Origin: Actinomycetota bacterium | GTDB lineage: Bacteria; Actinomycetota; Acidimicrobiia; Acidimicrobiales; MedAcidi-G1 | Assembly: GCA_014381745.1 (NCBI GenBank) | Contig: JACNLA010000022.1 | Location: 38,987-102,986 of the forward strand | DNA: 64,000 nt | Reading direction: 5' to 3' | Shown here: piece by piece, positions 44,548-53,006 of the stretch | Numbering within the stretch: position 1 is the first letter of the stretch | Layout: each line of letters opens with the position of its first letter | Translations under genes and position numbers: made by a program | Notes under the pieces: generated by a model | Database searches by the model: none | What the model saw: the letters and a program-made list of their open reading frames with translations, nothing else | Told to the model about the DNA's origin: nothing

Positions 44548-45339
44548 TCAGGCTGTCGGTGGGCGACCGATGGCTGCCAGAAGTTCCTTGTGGAGGAGAG
44601 GGTTGGTTGCAATGGCGTCGCCTCCGAGCGCCGTTACGTCGCCTGCCATATCGGTGAAGACACCGCCGGCTTCGGGGAGGATCGTCAGCATCGGCGCTAC
44701 GTCCCAGCGATTGACTATCGGGTCGACCATGGCGTCGGCCCGGCCAGTGGCCACGAGCGCGTATCCGTACGAGTCCCCCCAGGTTCTGATGAAGGAACCG
44801 GCCCGGATGAGCGGGTCGAGGCGTGAGGCCGACCCCCAGTAGTCGACACCGCTTGTGACGATGCACGCGCCCGCCAGATCGGCCCTGTCGGTTACCCGGG
44901 TTGGGGCGCCGTTGAAGAAGCAACCGAGTCCCCGACCGGCCCAGATGCATTCGTCAAGGGCGGGAATGTTGATGACGCCGACGGCTGGGCCATGCTCGTC
45001 TTCTAGGGCCACGAGGTTGCCGTAGAGGGGTACTCCCTGAACGAACGAGACGGTGCCGTCGATTGGATCAAGGACCCAGGTCCGATGAGAGGCTCCGATC
45101 TTGGCAGCTTCTTCTTCTCCAATGATCGAGTCATCTGGGTGTGCCATCGAGATGCGTTCCCGTAGCAGTCGTTCTGCTCGCCGGTCGGCAACGGTCACGG
45201 GGCTACCGTCGTCTTTGCCCTCCACCTCCAGGTCGGAGGTTCCAAATATTTCCAGGGTCAGGTCGCCGGCTTCCCTCGCGATTGAGACGGCGAAGTCAAC
45301 CAGTTCGGGGTCGACTGCGGGATGGGTGGAAGTGTGCAC
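44548..45339 (-). CDS. Inositol monophosphatase family (HisN-like)
   Basis: 263-residue Mg-dependent phosphatase. SPVTVADRRAERLLRERI, GEEEA, WVLDPIDGTVSFVQGVPLYG and NRWDVAPMLTILPEAGG carry the metal ligands. Histidinol-phosphatase (HisN) and inositol-phosphatase members share these motifs; the order and length fit the HisN-like actinobacterial branch, but no his gene is nearby. GTG start. Confidence 0.85.
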   Translation of the reverse strand: MHTSTHPAVDPELVDFAVSIAREAGDLTLEIFGTSDLEVEGKDDGSPVTVADRRAERLLRERISMAHPDDSIIGEEEAAKIGASHRTWVLDPIDGTVSFVQGVPLYGNLVALEDEHGPAVGVINIPALDECIWAGRGLGCFFNGAPTRVTDRADLAGACIVTSGVDYWGSASRLDPLIRAGSFIRTWGDSYGYALVATGRADAMVDPIVNRWDVAPMLTILPEAGGVFTDMAGDVTALGGDAIATNPLLHKELLAAIGRPPTA

Positions 45340-45705
45340 AGTCGGGAACTCTAGGTGTCTGCGTCGGTAGTGGGGTTATAGATGATTCACGGTCGGGGCG
45401 GAGGCTGCAGCGGCCGAGACGGTAGTTGGTTACCTGGTTGTACGGCTCGGTCGGCAAGGAGGAATGGACGTGCTTTCGTTGGTCGTAGTTCGAACGACCA
45501 CATCAGGGAGATTGGTATCATGGCGTTTTCTCGAAAGGCGACGACGGTGCCGAAATCAAAGGCGGAGACGATTTCCTGTTGTGTCCAGATGCGTTCCAGC
45601 ACAGGCCGTCGGATGGTCATCGAGCACAAGATGCTCGATTGGAGATGAGTTGAGAATTAGGTCCAATACCAACTTCGAGTCGACTCGGTGCTCGAGGTTG
45701 GGTCG
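45340..45705. other. Gene-poor stretch
   Basis: 366 bases between the divergent phosphatase and a small membrane protein gene. There is no recognised gene or RNA. Two weak small reading frames occur: GTG 45470 with AAGGAGG 8 bases upstream (85 residues, Arg/Cys-rich), and ATG 45520 (42 residues, listed separately). Base use is less GC-rich at third positions than in neighbours. Confidence 0.5.
45520..45648 (+). CDS. Possible small basic protein (42 residues)
   Basis: ATG 45520 follows GGGAG about 10 bases upstream and encodes a Lys/Arg-rich chain (AFSRKATTVPKSKAETISC...). It has no recognisable domain. Third-position G/C is moderate, so coding is uncertain. Confidence 0.3.
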   Translation: MAFSRKATTVPKSKAETISCCVQMRSSTGRRMVIEHKMLDWR

Positions 45706-45972
45706 ATGTACCGAGTGGGTTGGCTGATGGAACAACAGGTCGTTGAGCAGGTATGGAACCTTGCCGGTCTGTCGTCAGTTGAGCTGCTGGTGGGAGCGGC
45801 TCTTGTCCTCGCCGTGCTGGGTCTTGTCGTCAAGTACCTGATCAGGGGCGCCGTTGTGGCACTGGTGGTTGTTGCTGGGATGTGGTTTCTGGATATCCCG
45901 GACGGCACCCGGGAGTTGGCCGGCCTCTACAGGGATGCTGCTTCTACTGCGATCGACCGGCTAGTTCCTTGA
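45706..45972 (+). CDS. Small single-helix membrane protein
   Basis: 88 residues with one long hydrophobic region (about 24-60, VELLVGAALVLAVLGLVVKYL onward), a charged N terminus and a polar C-terminal end (GLYRDAASTAIDRL). The ATG at 45706 has GAGG 9 bases upstream; ATG 45727 is the alternative. No family recognised. A short hairpin follows. Confidence 0.6.
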   Translation: MYRVGWLMEQQVVEQVWNLAGLSSVELLVGAALVLAVLGLVVKYLIRGAVVALVVVAGMWFLDIPDGTRELAGLYRDAASTAIDRLVP

Positions 45973-46002
45973 CGGCTAGTTGATTCCCAGAGAACGAGCA
46001 GA

Positions 46003-46020
46003 CGGTGAGGTGCTTCACCG
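46003..46020 (+). terminator. Weak hairpin downstream of the small membrane protein
   Basis: CGGTGA (46003-46008) and TCACCG (46015-46020) make a 6-pair stem with a 6-base loop, without a T-run. Confidence 0.35.
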
Positions 46021-46045
46021 CGGCGTGACCTGCACAAACACTTAG

Positions 46046-46119
46046 CGCGCTTGGAGGGACTCGAACCCCCAACCTTCTGATCCGTAATCAGATGCTCTAT
46101 CCAATTGAGCTACAAGCGC
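46046..46119 (-). tRNA. tRNA-Arg (anticodon ACG)
   Basis: Minus-strand cloverleaf: acceptor GCGCTTG/CAAGCGC with G discriminator, anticodon stem TCTGA/TCAGA, loop TTACGGA, anticodon ACG (plus-strand cgt at 46083-46085). The ACG anticodon needs A34-to-inosine editing by TadA to read CGN. No CCA encoded. Confidence 0.95.
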
Positions 46120-46170
46120 AGACGCCCGAGTGTATGAGTGGCCCGGTTACGGACCACCCGGTGATCGTGG

Positions 46171-46261
46171 CGGAGAGGGTGGGATTCGAACCCACGAAGA
46201 GCCTTTCGGCCCTTACTCCCTTAGCAGGGGAGCGCCTTCAACCGGACTCGGCCACCTCTCC
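46171..46261 (-). tRNA. tRNA-Ser (anticodon GCT)
   Basis: 91-base class II tRNA with a long variable arm (TAAGGGCCGAAAGGCTCTTC region). Acceptor GGAGAGG/CCTCTCC, anticodon loop with GCT (plus-strand agc at 46223-46225). Confidence 0.95.
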
Positions 46262-46323
46262 TAGGCGCACGGATGTTACCGGCGCTCAGGGTGGGTGGGA
46301 ACGCCCCCGGTACGCTGCCCGGC

Positions 46324-46411
46324 GGAGGGATGGCAGAGCGGACGATTGCGACGGTCTTGAAAACCGTTGAGCCTCACGGCTCCGGGGGTTCGAATCCCCC
46401 TCCCTCCGCCA
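46324..46411 (+). tRNA. tRNA-Ser (anticodon TGA)
   Basis: Class II tRNA: acceptor GGAGGGA/TCCCTCC, anticodon stem ACGGT/ACCGT, loop CTTGAAA with anticodon TGA at 46358-46360, variable arm GAGCCTCACGGCTC. Here the 3' CCA is encoded (46409-46411), unlike the other tRNAs in the window. It is divergent from tRNA-Ser(GCT), 62 bases away. Confidence 0.95.
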
Positions 46412-46440
46412 ACACGGTCCCTTGGCGGAGCGGTGATCGG

Positions 46441-47388
46441 TCAGCAGTCGATCTGGTCTCGCAGGTCGTCCAGCCACTTGTCGGCCTCGAGGGTCGCCGT
46501 TGATGCCTCGTCCCGGATCTCGTCGCCGTTGTCGCTGTCGGTTGGGTACGAGCCCAGGAACTTCACCAGGCCATGCTTCATGTGGAGGTTGCGCAGGCAG
46601 TCGGCAACCAACTCGTCTGAGATGTGACCCTGACAGTCCATGAGGAAGCAGTAGTCGCCAAGGCCCTGCTTGGTCGGTCGGGACTCCAGGCGGGTCAGGT
46701 TGATGGACCGGGCAGCGAACTCCTGGAGCATTCCGAGCAGGCTTCCGGGCCTGTCAGCGCGCTGGAACACGACCAGTGAGGTCTTGTCGTGTCCGGTTGC
46801 AGCCGGGATTCCCTCCCGGGCGACGAGCACGAACCGTGTCTGGTTGGCGGAGTGGTCCTCGATGCCTTCTGCCAGGACCTCAAGGTCATAGACCTCCGCG
46901 GCTCTGGCCGGTGCGATTGCCGCTGTTTGACCGTCACTGTTTCGGGCGACCTGACGGGCCGCGTCAGCGGTGGAGTTGGATGCATCTATCTGGGCGTCGG
47001 GAAGGGTGTGGGTCAGCCAGCCGCGGCACTGGGCGGAGGCATGTGGGAAGGACACGACCCGCTCGACTGCGTCAAGGGTCGTGCCGCGCGGAACAAGAAG
47101 GTTCAACTCGATGGAGATGATCACCTCACGCTGAATGAGCAGGGCTGCATCGAATGCGAGGGTGTCCTGGGTGATGTTGACGCTGCCCTCGATGGAGTTC
47201 TCGATTGCGGCAAAGCCCAGGTCGGCTGCTCCGTCCCCGACCTGTCTCAATACCTCGGGGATGGAGGTAGACATACGCAGGTCCATGTCGACCAGGTCCT
47301 CCTGGGAGAACAGGGCCTGTTCGGTAAAGGTGCCACTTGGTCCCAGATATGCGAGAACTTTTCGATCTGTGTGTGCGATGTCGTTCAC
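46441..47388 (-). CDS. pheA: Prephenate dehydratase
   Basis: Decarboxylating dehydration of prephenate to phenylpyruvate in phenylalanine synthesis. 315 residues: AYLGPSGTFTEQAL, FAAIENSIEGSVN, the catalytic NQTRFVLVAREG (TRF motif), then an ACT regulatory domain with LESRPTKQGLGDYCFLMD, which binds phenylalanine for feedback control. The start GTG 47388 is 20 bases from the divergent larB start, and I see no ribosome-binding site, so a leaderless message is possible. Confidence 0.94.
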   Translation of the reverse strand: MNDIAHTDRKVLAYLGPSGTFTEQALFSQEDLVDMDLRMSTSIPEVLRQVGDGAADLGFAAIENSIEGSVNITQDTLAFDAALLIQREVIISIELNLLVPRGTTLDAVERVVSFPHASAQCRGWLTHTLPDAQIDASNSTADAARQVARNSDGQTAAIAPARAAEVYDLEVLAEGIEDHSANQTRFVLVAREGIPAATGHDKTSLVVFQRADRPGSLLGMLQEFAARSINLTRLESRPTKQGLGDYCFLMDCQGHISDELVADCLRNLHMKHGLVKFLGSYPTDSDNGDEIRDEASTATLEADKWLDDLRDQIDC

Positions 47389-47407
47389 GAGAGGTGAGGA
47401 TAGTGAC

Positions 47408-48169
47408 GTGGATGCCGGGGACCTGCGTGAGTTGCTTGAAGGTGTGGCTTCGGGAGAGGTAGATCCCGACGATGCCGTGCGGAGCCTGAGCAGGCTTCCG
47501 TTCGCAGATCTGGGCCTTGCCCGCATCGACCACCATCGCTCGATCAGGCAGGGAATGCCCGAAGCCGTCTACGCGCCCGGCAAGTCACCCGAGGACGTGG
47601 GCGTGATCGTGGCCGAGTTGTTGACCGGTGGCAGCGGACCGGTTGTTCTCACGAGGGCGGACAAACAACAGGTTGAGGCGGCCCTGGCTGTGGACGCTTC
47701 AGCGTTGGTATCAGACGGAACGGTCGTGTGGCGCAGGGCAGCTGCGCGTGCCGATCGCGTGGTTGTGGTAACCGCTGGAACCGCCGACATTCCGGTTGCC
47801 GACGAGGCCGCCACCATCCTCTGGGCCCATGGGATAGAACCTGATCGGCTTGACGATGTGGGGGTCTCGGGGCTGCACCGGCTCTTGGCCGACGTTGACC
47901 GGATTGTGAATGTGGATGCGGTCGTGGTTGTTGCCGGAATGGAGGGGGCACTTGCCAGCGTGGTGGGTGGTCTGACGGCCGCGCCGGTCGTGGCGGTGCC
48001 GACAAGCGTCGGATACGGGTCATCGCTCGAGGGGGTGACAGCCCTCTTGGGGATGCTGGCCTCGTGTGCGTCAGGGTTGACGGTCGTTGGTATCGACAAC
48101 GGCTTCGGCGCCGCCTGCGCGGTGCTGAGGCACCTGGGACCGGCCGGGTCCCTAGAGGATGCTGGGTGA
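47408..48169 (+). CDS. larB: LarB: nickel-pincer cofactor biosynthesis carboxylase
   Basis: 253 residues. The N-terminal region (DLRELLEGVASGEVDPDDAV, then LGLARIDHHRSIRQG, PEAVYAPGK) and the PurE-like C-terminal domain (VVVVTAGTADIPVADEAA, VVVAGMEGALASVVGGL) match LarB, which carboxylates nicotinic acid adenine dinucleotide in making the nickel-pincer cofactor. GTG 47408 follows GAGGA by 7 bases. Stop overlaps larC by one base. Confidence 0.92.
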   Translation: MDAGDLRELLEGVASGEVDPDDAVRSLSRLPFADLGLARIDHHRSIRQGMPEAVYAPGKSPEDVGVIVAELLTGGSGPVVLTRADKQQVEAALAVDASALVSDGTVVWRRAAARADRVVVVTAGTADIPVADEAATILWAHGIEPDRLDDVGVSGLHRLLADVDRIVNVDAVVVVAGMEGALASVVGGLTAAPVVAVPTSVGYGSSLEGVTALLGMLASCASGLTVVGIDNGFGAACAVLRHLGPAGSLEDAG

Positions 48170-49386
48170 TGGATACACGGCTGGCATGGTTCCACTGCTT
48201 CTCGGGAATAGCGGGAGACATGGCCATGGGCTCCCTCCTGGACGCGGGAGCAGATGTCGACGAGGTGCGGAAGATGCTTGAGCGCCTGCCGATTGCCGGC
48301 TGGGAGCTGACGGCTGAACCCGTGCTCCGCTGTGGGCTGGCCGGAGTCAAGGCACGGGTAGGGGCAGAGGAGACGTCCACCCACCGAACGGCGGGCCACA
48401 TCATGGAGATGATTGAAGAGGCGGGCCTGCCCGACAGGGTTACCCGGAGGTCGATGGCGGTGTTCGGAGCACTGGCCGAGGTCGAGGGTCGGTTGCACCA
48501 GCGCCCTGCCTCAGAGGTTCACTTCCATGAGGTGGGTGCCCTTGACAGCATCATCGACGTGGTTGGAACCTGCGCAGCTCTCGAGGTGCTGGCCATCGAC
48601 GAGGTGTGGTGCTCGAGCATCGCTACCGGCCGGGGGACCGTCGAGGCGGCGCACGGCACCATCCCCGTACCGGCGCCGGCAACCGTTGGGTTGCTGGTGG
48701 GAGCCCCGACCCACGGCATAGACGTTCCGTTCGAACTGACTACGCCCACCGGTGCCGCCCTCATGGCGGCGACCATCACGGGATGGGGACCGATGCCGTC
48801 CATGGTCGTGGAGTCGATGGGGTTCGGAGCCGGTGACAGAGATCTTGACGGCCGCCCCAACCTGACCCAGGTGGTCGTAGGCACATCAGCTGAGCCCACC
48901 GAGAAGGGTCAGCCGGTGACCCTCCTGGAGGTGAACGTCGACGACGCCACCGGTGAAACCCTGGCCCACACGATCGCCGGATGCCTTGCCGCGGGTGCAC
49001 ACGATGCGTGGGTCACCCCGATCGTCATGAAGAAGGGCCGGCCCGCACATCTGGTGAGCGCGCTGTGCGACCCTGTGCTGACCTCTGAGGTGGCAGCGGT
49101 CCTTACCGGTGAGACCGGATCCCTCGGGGTGCGGGGCAGCACCATCGAACGTTGGCCGGTGGCGCGGACCATGGAGCAGGTTGAGGTGGACGGGATGGCA
49201 GTCGGAGTGAAGGTCGCTGTCGGTCGCGTCAAGGTCGAACATGATGACGCGGTGAGAGCGGCGAAGGCGCTCGGCATCCCGCTGCGCGATGTCGTCTCGC
49301 TGGCAGAGGAGGCATGGCGACACAGGTTGGCCGCCGATTCCCAGGCCGGACGCCTGCCTCCGGCTTCTGACGCAGATTCAGCCTGA
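48169..49386 (+). CDS. larC: LarC: nickel insertion protein
   Basis: 405 residues of the LarC/DUF111 family: WFHCFSGIAGDMAMGSLLDAG at the start, EVHFHEVGALDSIIDVVGTCA, ELTTPTGAALMAA and, in the C-terminal part, EVNVDDATGETLAH. The two halves are fused in frame, unlike Lactobacillus, where a frameshift separates them. LarC inserts nickel into the pincer cofactor using CTP. larE and the client racemase larA are not in the window. Confidence 0.92.
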   Translation: MDTRLAWFHCFSGIAGDMAMGSLLDAGADVDEVRKMLERLPIAGWELTAEPVLRCGLAGVKARVGAEETSTHRTAGHIMEMIEEAGLPDRVTRRSMAVFGALAEVEGRLHQRPASEVHFHEVGALDSIIDVVGTCAALEVLAIDEVWCSSIATGRGTVEAAHGTIPVPAPATVGLLVGAPTHGIDVPFELTTPTGAALMAATITGWGPMPSMVVESMGFGAGDRDLDGRPNLTQVVVGTSAEPTEKGQPVTLLEVNVDDATGETLAHTIAGCLAAGAHDAWVTPIVMKKGRPAHLVSALCDPVLTSEVAAVLTGETGSLGVRGSTIERWPVARTMEQVEVDGMAVGVKVAVGRVKVEHDDAVRAAKALGIPLRDVVSLAEEAWRHRLAADSQAGRLPPASDADSA

Positions 49387-49399
49387 TCGCGTACCTACG

Positions 49400-50143
49400 A
49401 TGTCAGATGTGACGCAGATGGAGGAGACAGGAGACGACCCCCTCTACTTTCGCCAACTGCTTTCCGGTCGGGACTTCGCAACCGGGGACGACGTGGCCCG
49501 TCAGATGGTCAACTTCGTCTACCTGATCGGCGACCGCCGGACAGGGGAGGCAGTCGTGGTCGATCCCGCCTACGACGTCGACTCGATCCTGGATCTGCTC
49601 GAAGCCGACGACATGAGGTGCACAGGGGTGCTCGCAACGCACTATCACCCGGACCATGTCGGCGGTTCCATGATGGGATTCGACATAGTCGGCGCCAGCC
49701 AACTCCTGGACCGTGTGTCGGTTCCGGTTCATGCCCAGCGGGACGAGGCCGAGTTCATCACCAAGGTGACCGGAATCGGACGCGGTGACATCGTCGAACA
49801 CGATGGTGGCGACGTGGTCGAGGTCGGAGACATCCGGATCGAGTTGATCCACACCCCCGGCCACACCCCGGGGAGCCAGTGCTTTTTGGTCGACGGCCGC
49901 CTTGTTGCGGGGGACACGCTCTTTTTGGAGGGCTGTGGCCGGACCGATCTGCCCGGCGGAGACGCGTCCGCCCTCTACGACAGCCTCCACAACCGCCTGG
50001 CAAAGGTTCCTGACGAAGCGGTGCTGTTCCCGGGCCACCTCTACTCGGCCGAACCGTCAGCTCCGATGGGCGACACCCGTCGGGACAACTTCGTGTTCAT
50101 GCCACGGTCAGAACAGCAGTGGCTGGCCATGTTCGGTAGTTGA
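49400..50143 (+). CDS. Metallo-beta-lactamase-fold hydrolase
   Basis: 247 residues with the MBL metal motif THYHPDHVGG (His81, His83, Asp85, His86), the ligand His in HTPGHTPGS and the Asp in VAGDTLF. The FLEGCGRTDLPGGDASALYDSL block is typical of glyoxalase-II-like and ETHE1-like (persulfide dioxygenase) proteins, so it acts on thioesters or thiol persulfides. It starts at ATG 49400, 13 bases after larC. Confidence 0.85.
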   Translation: MSDVTQMEETGDDPLYFRQLLSGRDFATGDDVARQMVNFVYLIGDRRTGEAVVVDPAYDVDSILDLLEADDMRCTGVLATHYHPDHVGGSMMGFDIVGASQLLDRVSVPVHAQRDEAEFITKVTGIGRGDIVEHDGGDVVEVGDIRIELIHTPGHTPGSQCFLVDGRLVAGDTLFLEGCGRTDLPGGDASALYDSLHNRLAKVPDEAVLFPGHLYSAEPSAPMGDTRRDNFVFMPRSEQQWLAMFGS

Positions 50144-50192
50144 TACCCGGATGCGGCATGCTCCCCCACACCAACAACTGGGAGGTTTCTAG

Positions 50193-51182
50193 ATGTTTCG
50201 AGCCCTGATGGTCGACAAGGTGGACGGTGAGTTCAGCTCGGAGTTCAGGGACCTGACCGACGACGACCTCCCCGAAGGCGACGTCCTGGTTGACGTCGAG
50301 TACTCGACCGTCAACTTCAAGGACGGCTTGGCTGTAATGGACGCGTCTCCGATCGTGACCTCATGGCCGATGGTCCCCGGAATCGACCTTGCAGGCACTG
50401 TCGCCGGGTCCACCAGCCCACTCGTGGACGTGGGCGAGCGGATCGTCATCAACGGATGGGGCCTGGGAGAGGGGCACTGGGGTGGGTACTCGCAGCGGGC
50501 CCGTGTGAGCGGTGACTGGACGGTTCCTGTTCCCGCAGGCTTCACCACAGCTCAGGCGATGGCTGTCGGAACAGCCGGTTACACGGCAATGCTGTGCGTT
50601 CTGGCCCTCGAGGACCACGACGTCGTTCCCGGATCGGGTCCGGTGCTGGTCACCGGCGCCTCGGGTGGCGTGGGCAGCATCGCTGTGGCGCTGCTGGCTG
50701 CACTCGGCTACGAGGTGCATGCCTCCACCGGGCGGTTGGAGGAGACCGGTTACCTCGCGACCCTCGGGGCTACGACCGTGATCGACCGGGCGGAGTTGTC
50801 CGAAGAGTCAGGCAGACCTCTGGCGCGGGCACGCTGGGCCGGAGCCGTCGACGTCGTGGGTAGCCACACCCTGGCGAACGTGTTGGCCGCTGTCTCACCC
50901 GAGGGTTGTGTGGCAGCTTGCGGCCTCGCCCAGGGAATGGACCTGAACACGACGGTGGCACCGTTCATCCTGCGAGGCGTGACCCTGCGCGGCGTGCACT
51001 CGGTGATGGTCCCCAGACCCAGGCGGATGACTGCCTGGGAACGCCTCGAAAGCGACCTTGACACGGATCTGCTGGCCTCCATGACCGAGACAATCGGCCT
51101 CGGAGACGTGCCGGCCGCCGCCGCTGACATTCTGGAAGGGAAGGTCAGGGGCCGGATGGTGGTCGACGTGAATGCCGGTTGA
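50193..51182 (+). CDS. acuI: MDR oxidoreductase, acryloyl-CoA reductase (AcuI/YhdH) type
   Basis: 329-residue zinc-free medium-chain reductase of the YhdH/AcuI family, which uses NADPH to reduce acryloyl-CoA to propionyl-CoA. FRALMVDK, NFKDGLAVM, PGIDLAGTV, GEGHWGGYSQRARV, TAGYTAM and VTGASGGVGSIAV are the family blocks. GGGAGG sits 8 bases before the ATG. No dmd or prp gene is nearby. Confidence 0.9.
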   Translation: MFRALMVDKVDGEFSSEFRDLTDDDLPEGDVLVDVEYSTVNFKDGLAVMDASPIVTSWPMVPGIDLAGTVAGSTSPLVDVGERIVINGWGLGEGHWGGYSQRARVSGDWTVPVPAGFTTAQAMAVGTAGYTAMLCVLALEDHDVVPGSGPVLVTGASGGVGSIAVALLAALGYEVHASTGRLEETGYLATLGATTVIDRAELSEESGRPLARARWAGAVDVVGSHTLANVLAAVSPEGCVAACGLAQGMDLNTTVAPFILRGVTLRGVHSVMVPRPRRMTAWERLESDLDTDLLASMTETIGLGDVPAAAADILEGKVRGRMVVDVNAG

Positions 51183-51210
51183 GCCCACCTTCGCCGATGT
51201 AGCCGGTGAG

Positions 51211-51294
<84 letters not shown>

Positions 51295-51389
51295 GAGCAG
51301 CGTCGGAAAGGGTACCGCCTGTCTGACCGATCGGCCCCGTTGCGGTGCACCGGTCCACCCGGCGACCAGCCGGTAGCATCGGGTGCACA

Positions 51390-51800
51390 GTGAGCGATCA
51401 GGTCCTGACCATTGTCGGGCTGGGCACCCTCGCCCTCGTCTACTACGTGTTCCTACGCGTAGTGCGGTCTGCGTGGCTGGCGTCCAGAACGCCCCGGACA
51501 GCACGTCTACCCGGCGTGTCGCACCTTGTCATTGTCGAACCCGAGTCGCTGCACGGCCGACTGTTCGACCTTTGTGACGACCTGACCCTCGGAAGGGCCG
51601 CCGGCTGTTCTGTGACCATCGACGACAGCCACATGTCCCAGGTTCATGCACGCATCATCCACCGGGGAGGGCAGTTCGTTGTCGAGGACCTCGGATCGGT
51701 CAACGGAACCTACAAAAACCGCGACAGGGTGATCGCACCAACCGTTATCGGCAACGGCGACCGTCTCCAGATGGGCGACACGATCCTGGAGGTGGCGTGA
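51390..51800 (+). CDS. fhaB: FHA-domain protein FhaB (FipA-like)
   Basis: 136 residues. One N-terminal membrane helix (about 6-28, VGLGTLALVYYVFLRVV) and a C-terminal FHA domain with LTLGRAAGCSVTIDDSHMSQVHARI and DLGSVNGTYKN, which binds phosphothreonine. In mycobacteria FhaB (FipA) links PknA/PknB to cell division. GTG 51390 chosen. It overlaps pstP by four bases. No fhaA is seen in the window. Confidence 0.9.
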   Translation: MSDQVLTIVGLGTLALVYYVFLRVVRSAWLASRTPRTARLPGVSHLVIVEPESLHGRLFDLCDDLTLGRAAGCSVTIDDSHMSQVHARIIHRGGQFVVEDLGSVNGTYKNRDRVIAPTVIGNGDRLQMGDTILEVA

Positions 51801-52957
51801 TGCGCCCGCCCACACGACGGGTCCGGACCGGTGGCACGGTTCGTCTGGCCCATGCCGGTGTCACCGACGTGGGACGGGTCCGGGAATCCAACCAGGACGA
51901 CTTCGGATCGGTCGACGGCATCGTTGTTCTGGCTGACGGAATGGGTGGACACCGGGGAGGTGAGGTGGCCGCTGCCGAGGCAGTTGCGGCCACCCTGGAA
52001 GGGTTCAGTGTCCAGACCAGACAGGGCCTGGCGGGAGCGGTCCTGGCTGCCAACCGGGCGGTGCTTGTACGGGCTGCAGGTGATCCGCACCTGTCCGGGA
52101 TGGGAACGACCATCTGTGCGCTGGCCATAGTGGTCGGCGAGGACGGCGGCGATGCGCTGGCTGTCGCAAATGTGGGCGACAGCCGTGTCTACAGGTTTTC
52201 GGAAGGGCGACTGGAACAGGTCAGCGAAGACCACAGCCTTGTCGGGGACCTGGTTCGTTCAGGTGAACTCAGCCCGGATGAGGCAGCCAGGCACCCTCAG
52301 CGGAACATTCTCACGAAGGCTCTCGGGATCGAGGCTGATTTGGCGGTCGACACGTGGGAGCTGGTACCGGTGGTCGGTGACAGGTATCTGCTCTGCAGCG
52401 ACGGCCTGGTGAACGAGTTGGACGACTCCCGTATTCAGCGGACCCTGCGCGACATGGCCGAACCGGAGGCCGCTGCGGTGGAGCTGGTCAGGTGCGCCGT
52501 CAACGCTGGCGGCCACGACAACGTGACCGTCGTGGTTGCCGATGTGGTCGAAGCTCTCCCCGGATCGGGGCGGACCGATCTGTCGCGGTCAAGGGCCCGT
52601 GCCGAGAGGTCGTCGACGCTCGGTGTCAGCGATGGCGCCGGTTCGATCTCCGGAACAGTGTGGCGGGTGGGAGGTTTGGCACTGTCCGCCGTCCTGCTGC
52701 TCGGTGTGATAGTCGGCGTGATCGGCATCTATGCAAGGAGTGGCTGGTTCGTGGGGTTCCACGATGATCACGTTGCTGTGTTCCAGGGCAGACCATCGGG
52801 AATCCTCTGGTTCGATCCGACCCTGACAGAGGTGGCGAACCTGCCTGTCATGGATCTTGCCGATGCTGACAGGGCCCTCGTTATCGAAGCGATCGAGGTT
52901 GGATCCCTGGAACACGCCCGAAAGGTAGTAGTGCAACTTGAAGAGCGAGCCCAATGA
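51797..52957 (+). CDS. pstP: PP2C Ser/Thr phosphatase PstP
   Basis: 386 residues. A PP2C domain (about 16-255) with RESNQDDFG, VLADGMGGHRGGE, ANVGDSRVYRF, LCSDGLVNEL and GGHDNVTVV carries the metal aspartates. A membrane helix (about 292-316) and an extracytoplasmic C-terminal part follow. It removes phosphates placed by PknB. GTG 51797 overlaps fhaB (GTGA). rodA and pbpA, present between pstP and pknB in mycobacteria, are missing here. Confidence 0.94.
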   Translation: MMRPPTRRVRTGGTVRLAHAGVTDVGRVRESNQDDFGSVDGIVVLADGMGGHRGGEVAAAEAVAATLEGFSVQTRQGLAGAVLAANRAVLVRAAGDPHLSGMGTTICALAIVVGEDGGDALAVANVGDSRVYRFSEGRLEQVSEDHSLVGDLVRSGELSPDEAARHPQRNILTKALGIEADLAVDTWELVPVVGDRYLLCSDGLVNELDDSRIQRTLRDMAEPEAAAVELVRCAVNAGGHDNVTVVVADVVEALPGSGRTDLSRSRARAERSSTLGVSDGAGSISGTVWRVGGLALSAVLLLGVIVGVIGIYARSGWFVGFHDDHVAVFQGRPSGILWFDPTLTEVANLPVMDLADADRALVIEAIEVGSLEHARKVVVQLEERAQ

Positions 52958-53006
52958 TCGCTGATCGACATCAGCGGGCGAAGGTCCGCAGGTAGAATCC
53001 GCCTCC

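Noticed and set aside
44045..44950. Minus-strand open frame of 301 codons across the end of the saccharopine-dehydrogenase-like gene
   Set aside because: It is Arg/Gln/His-rich shadow coding opposite two well-supported genes, without recognisable domains.
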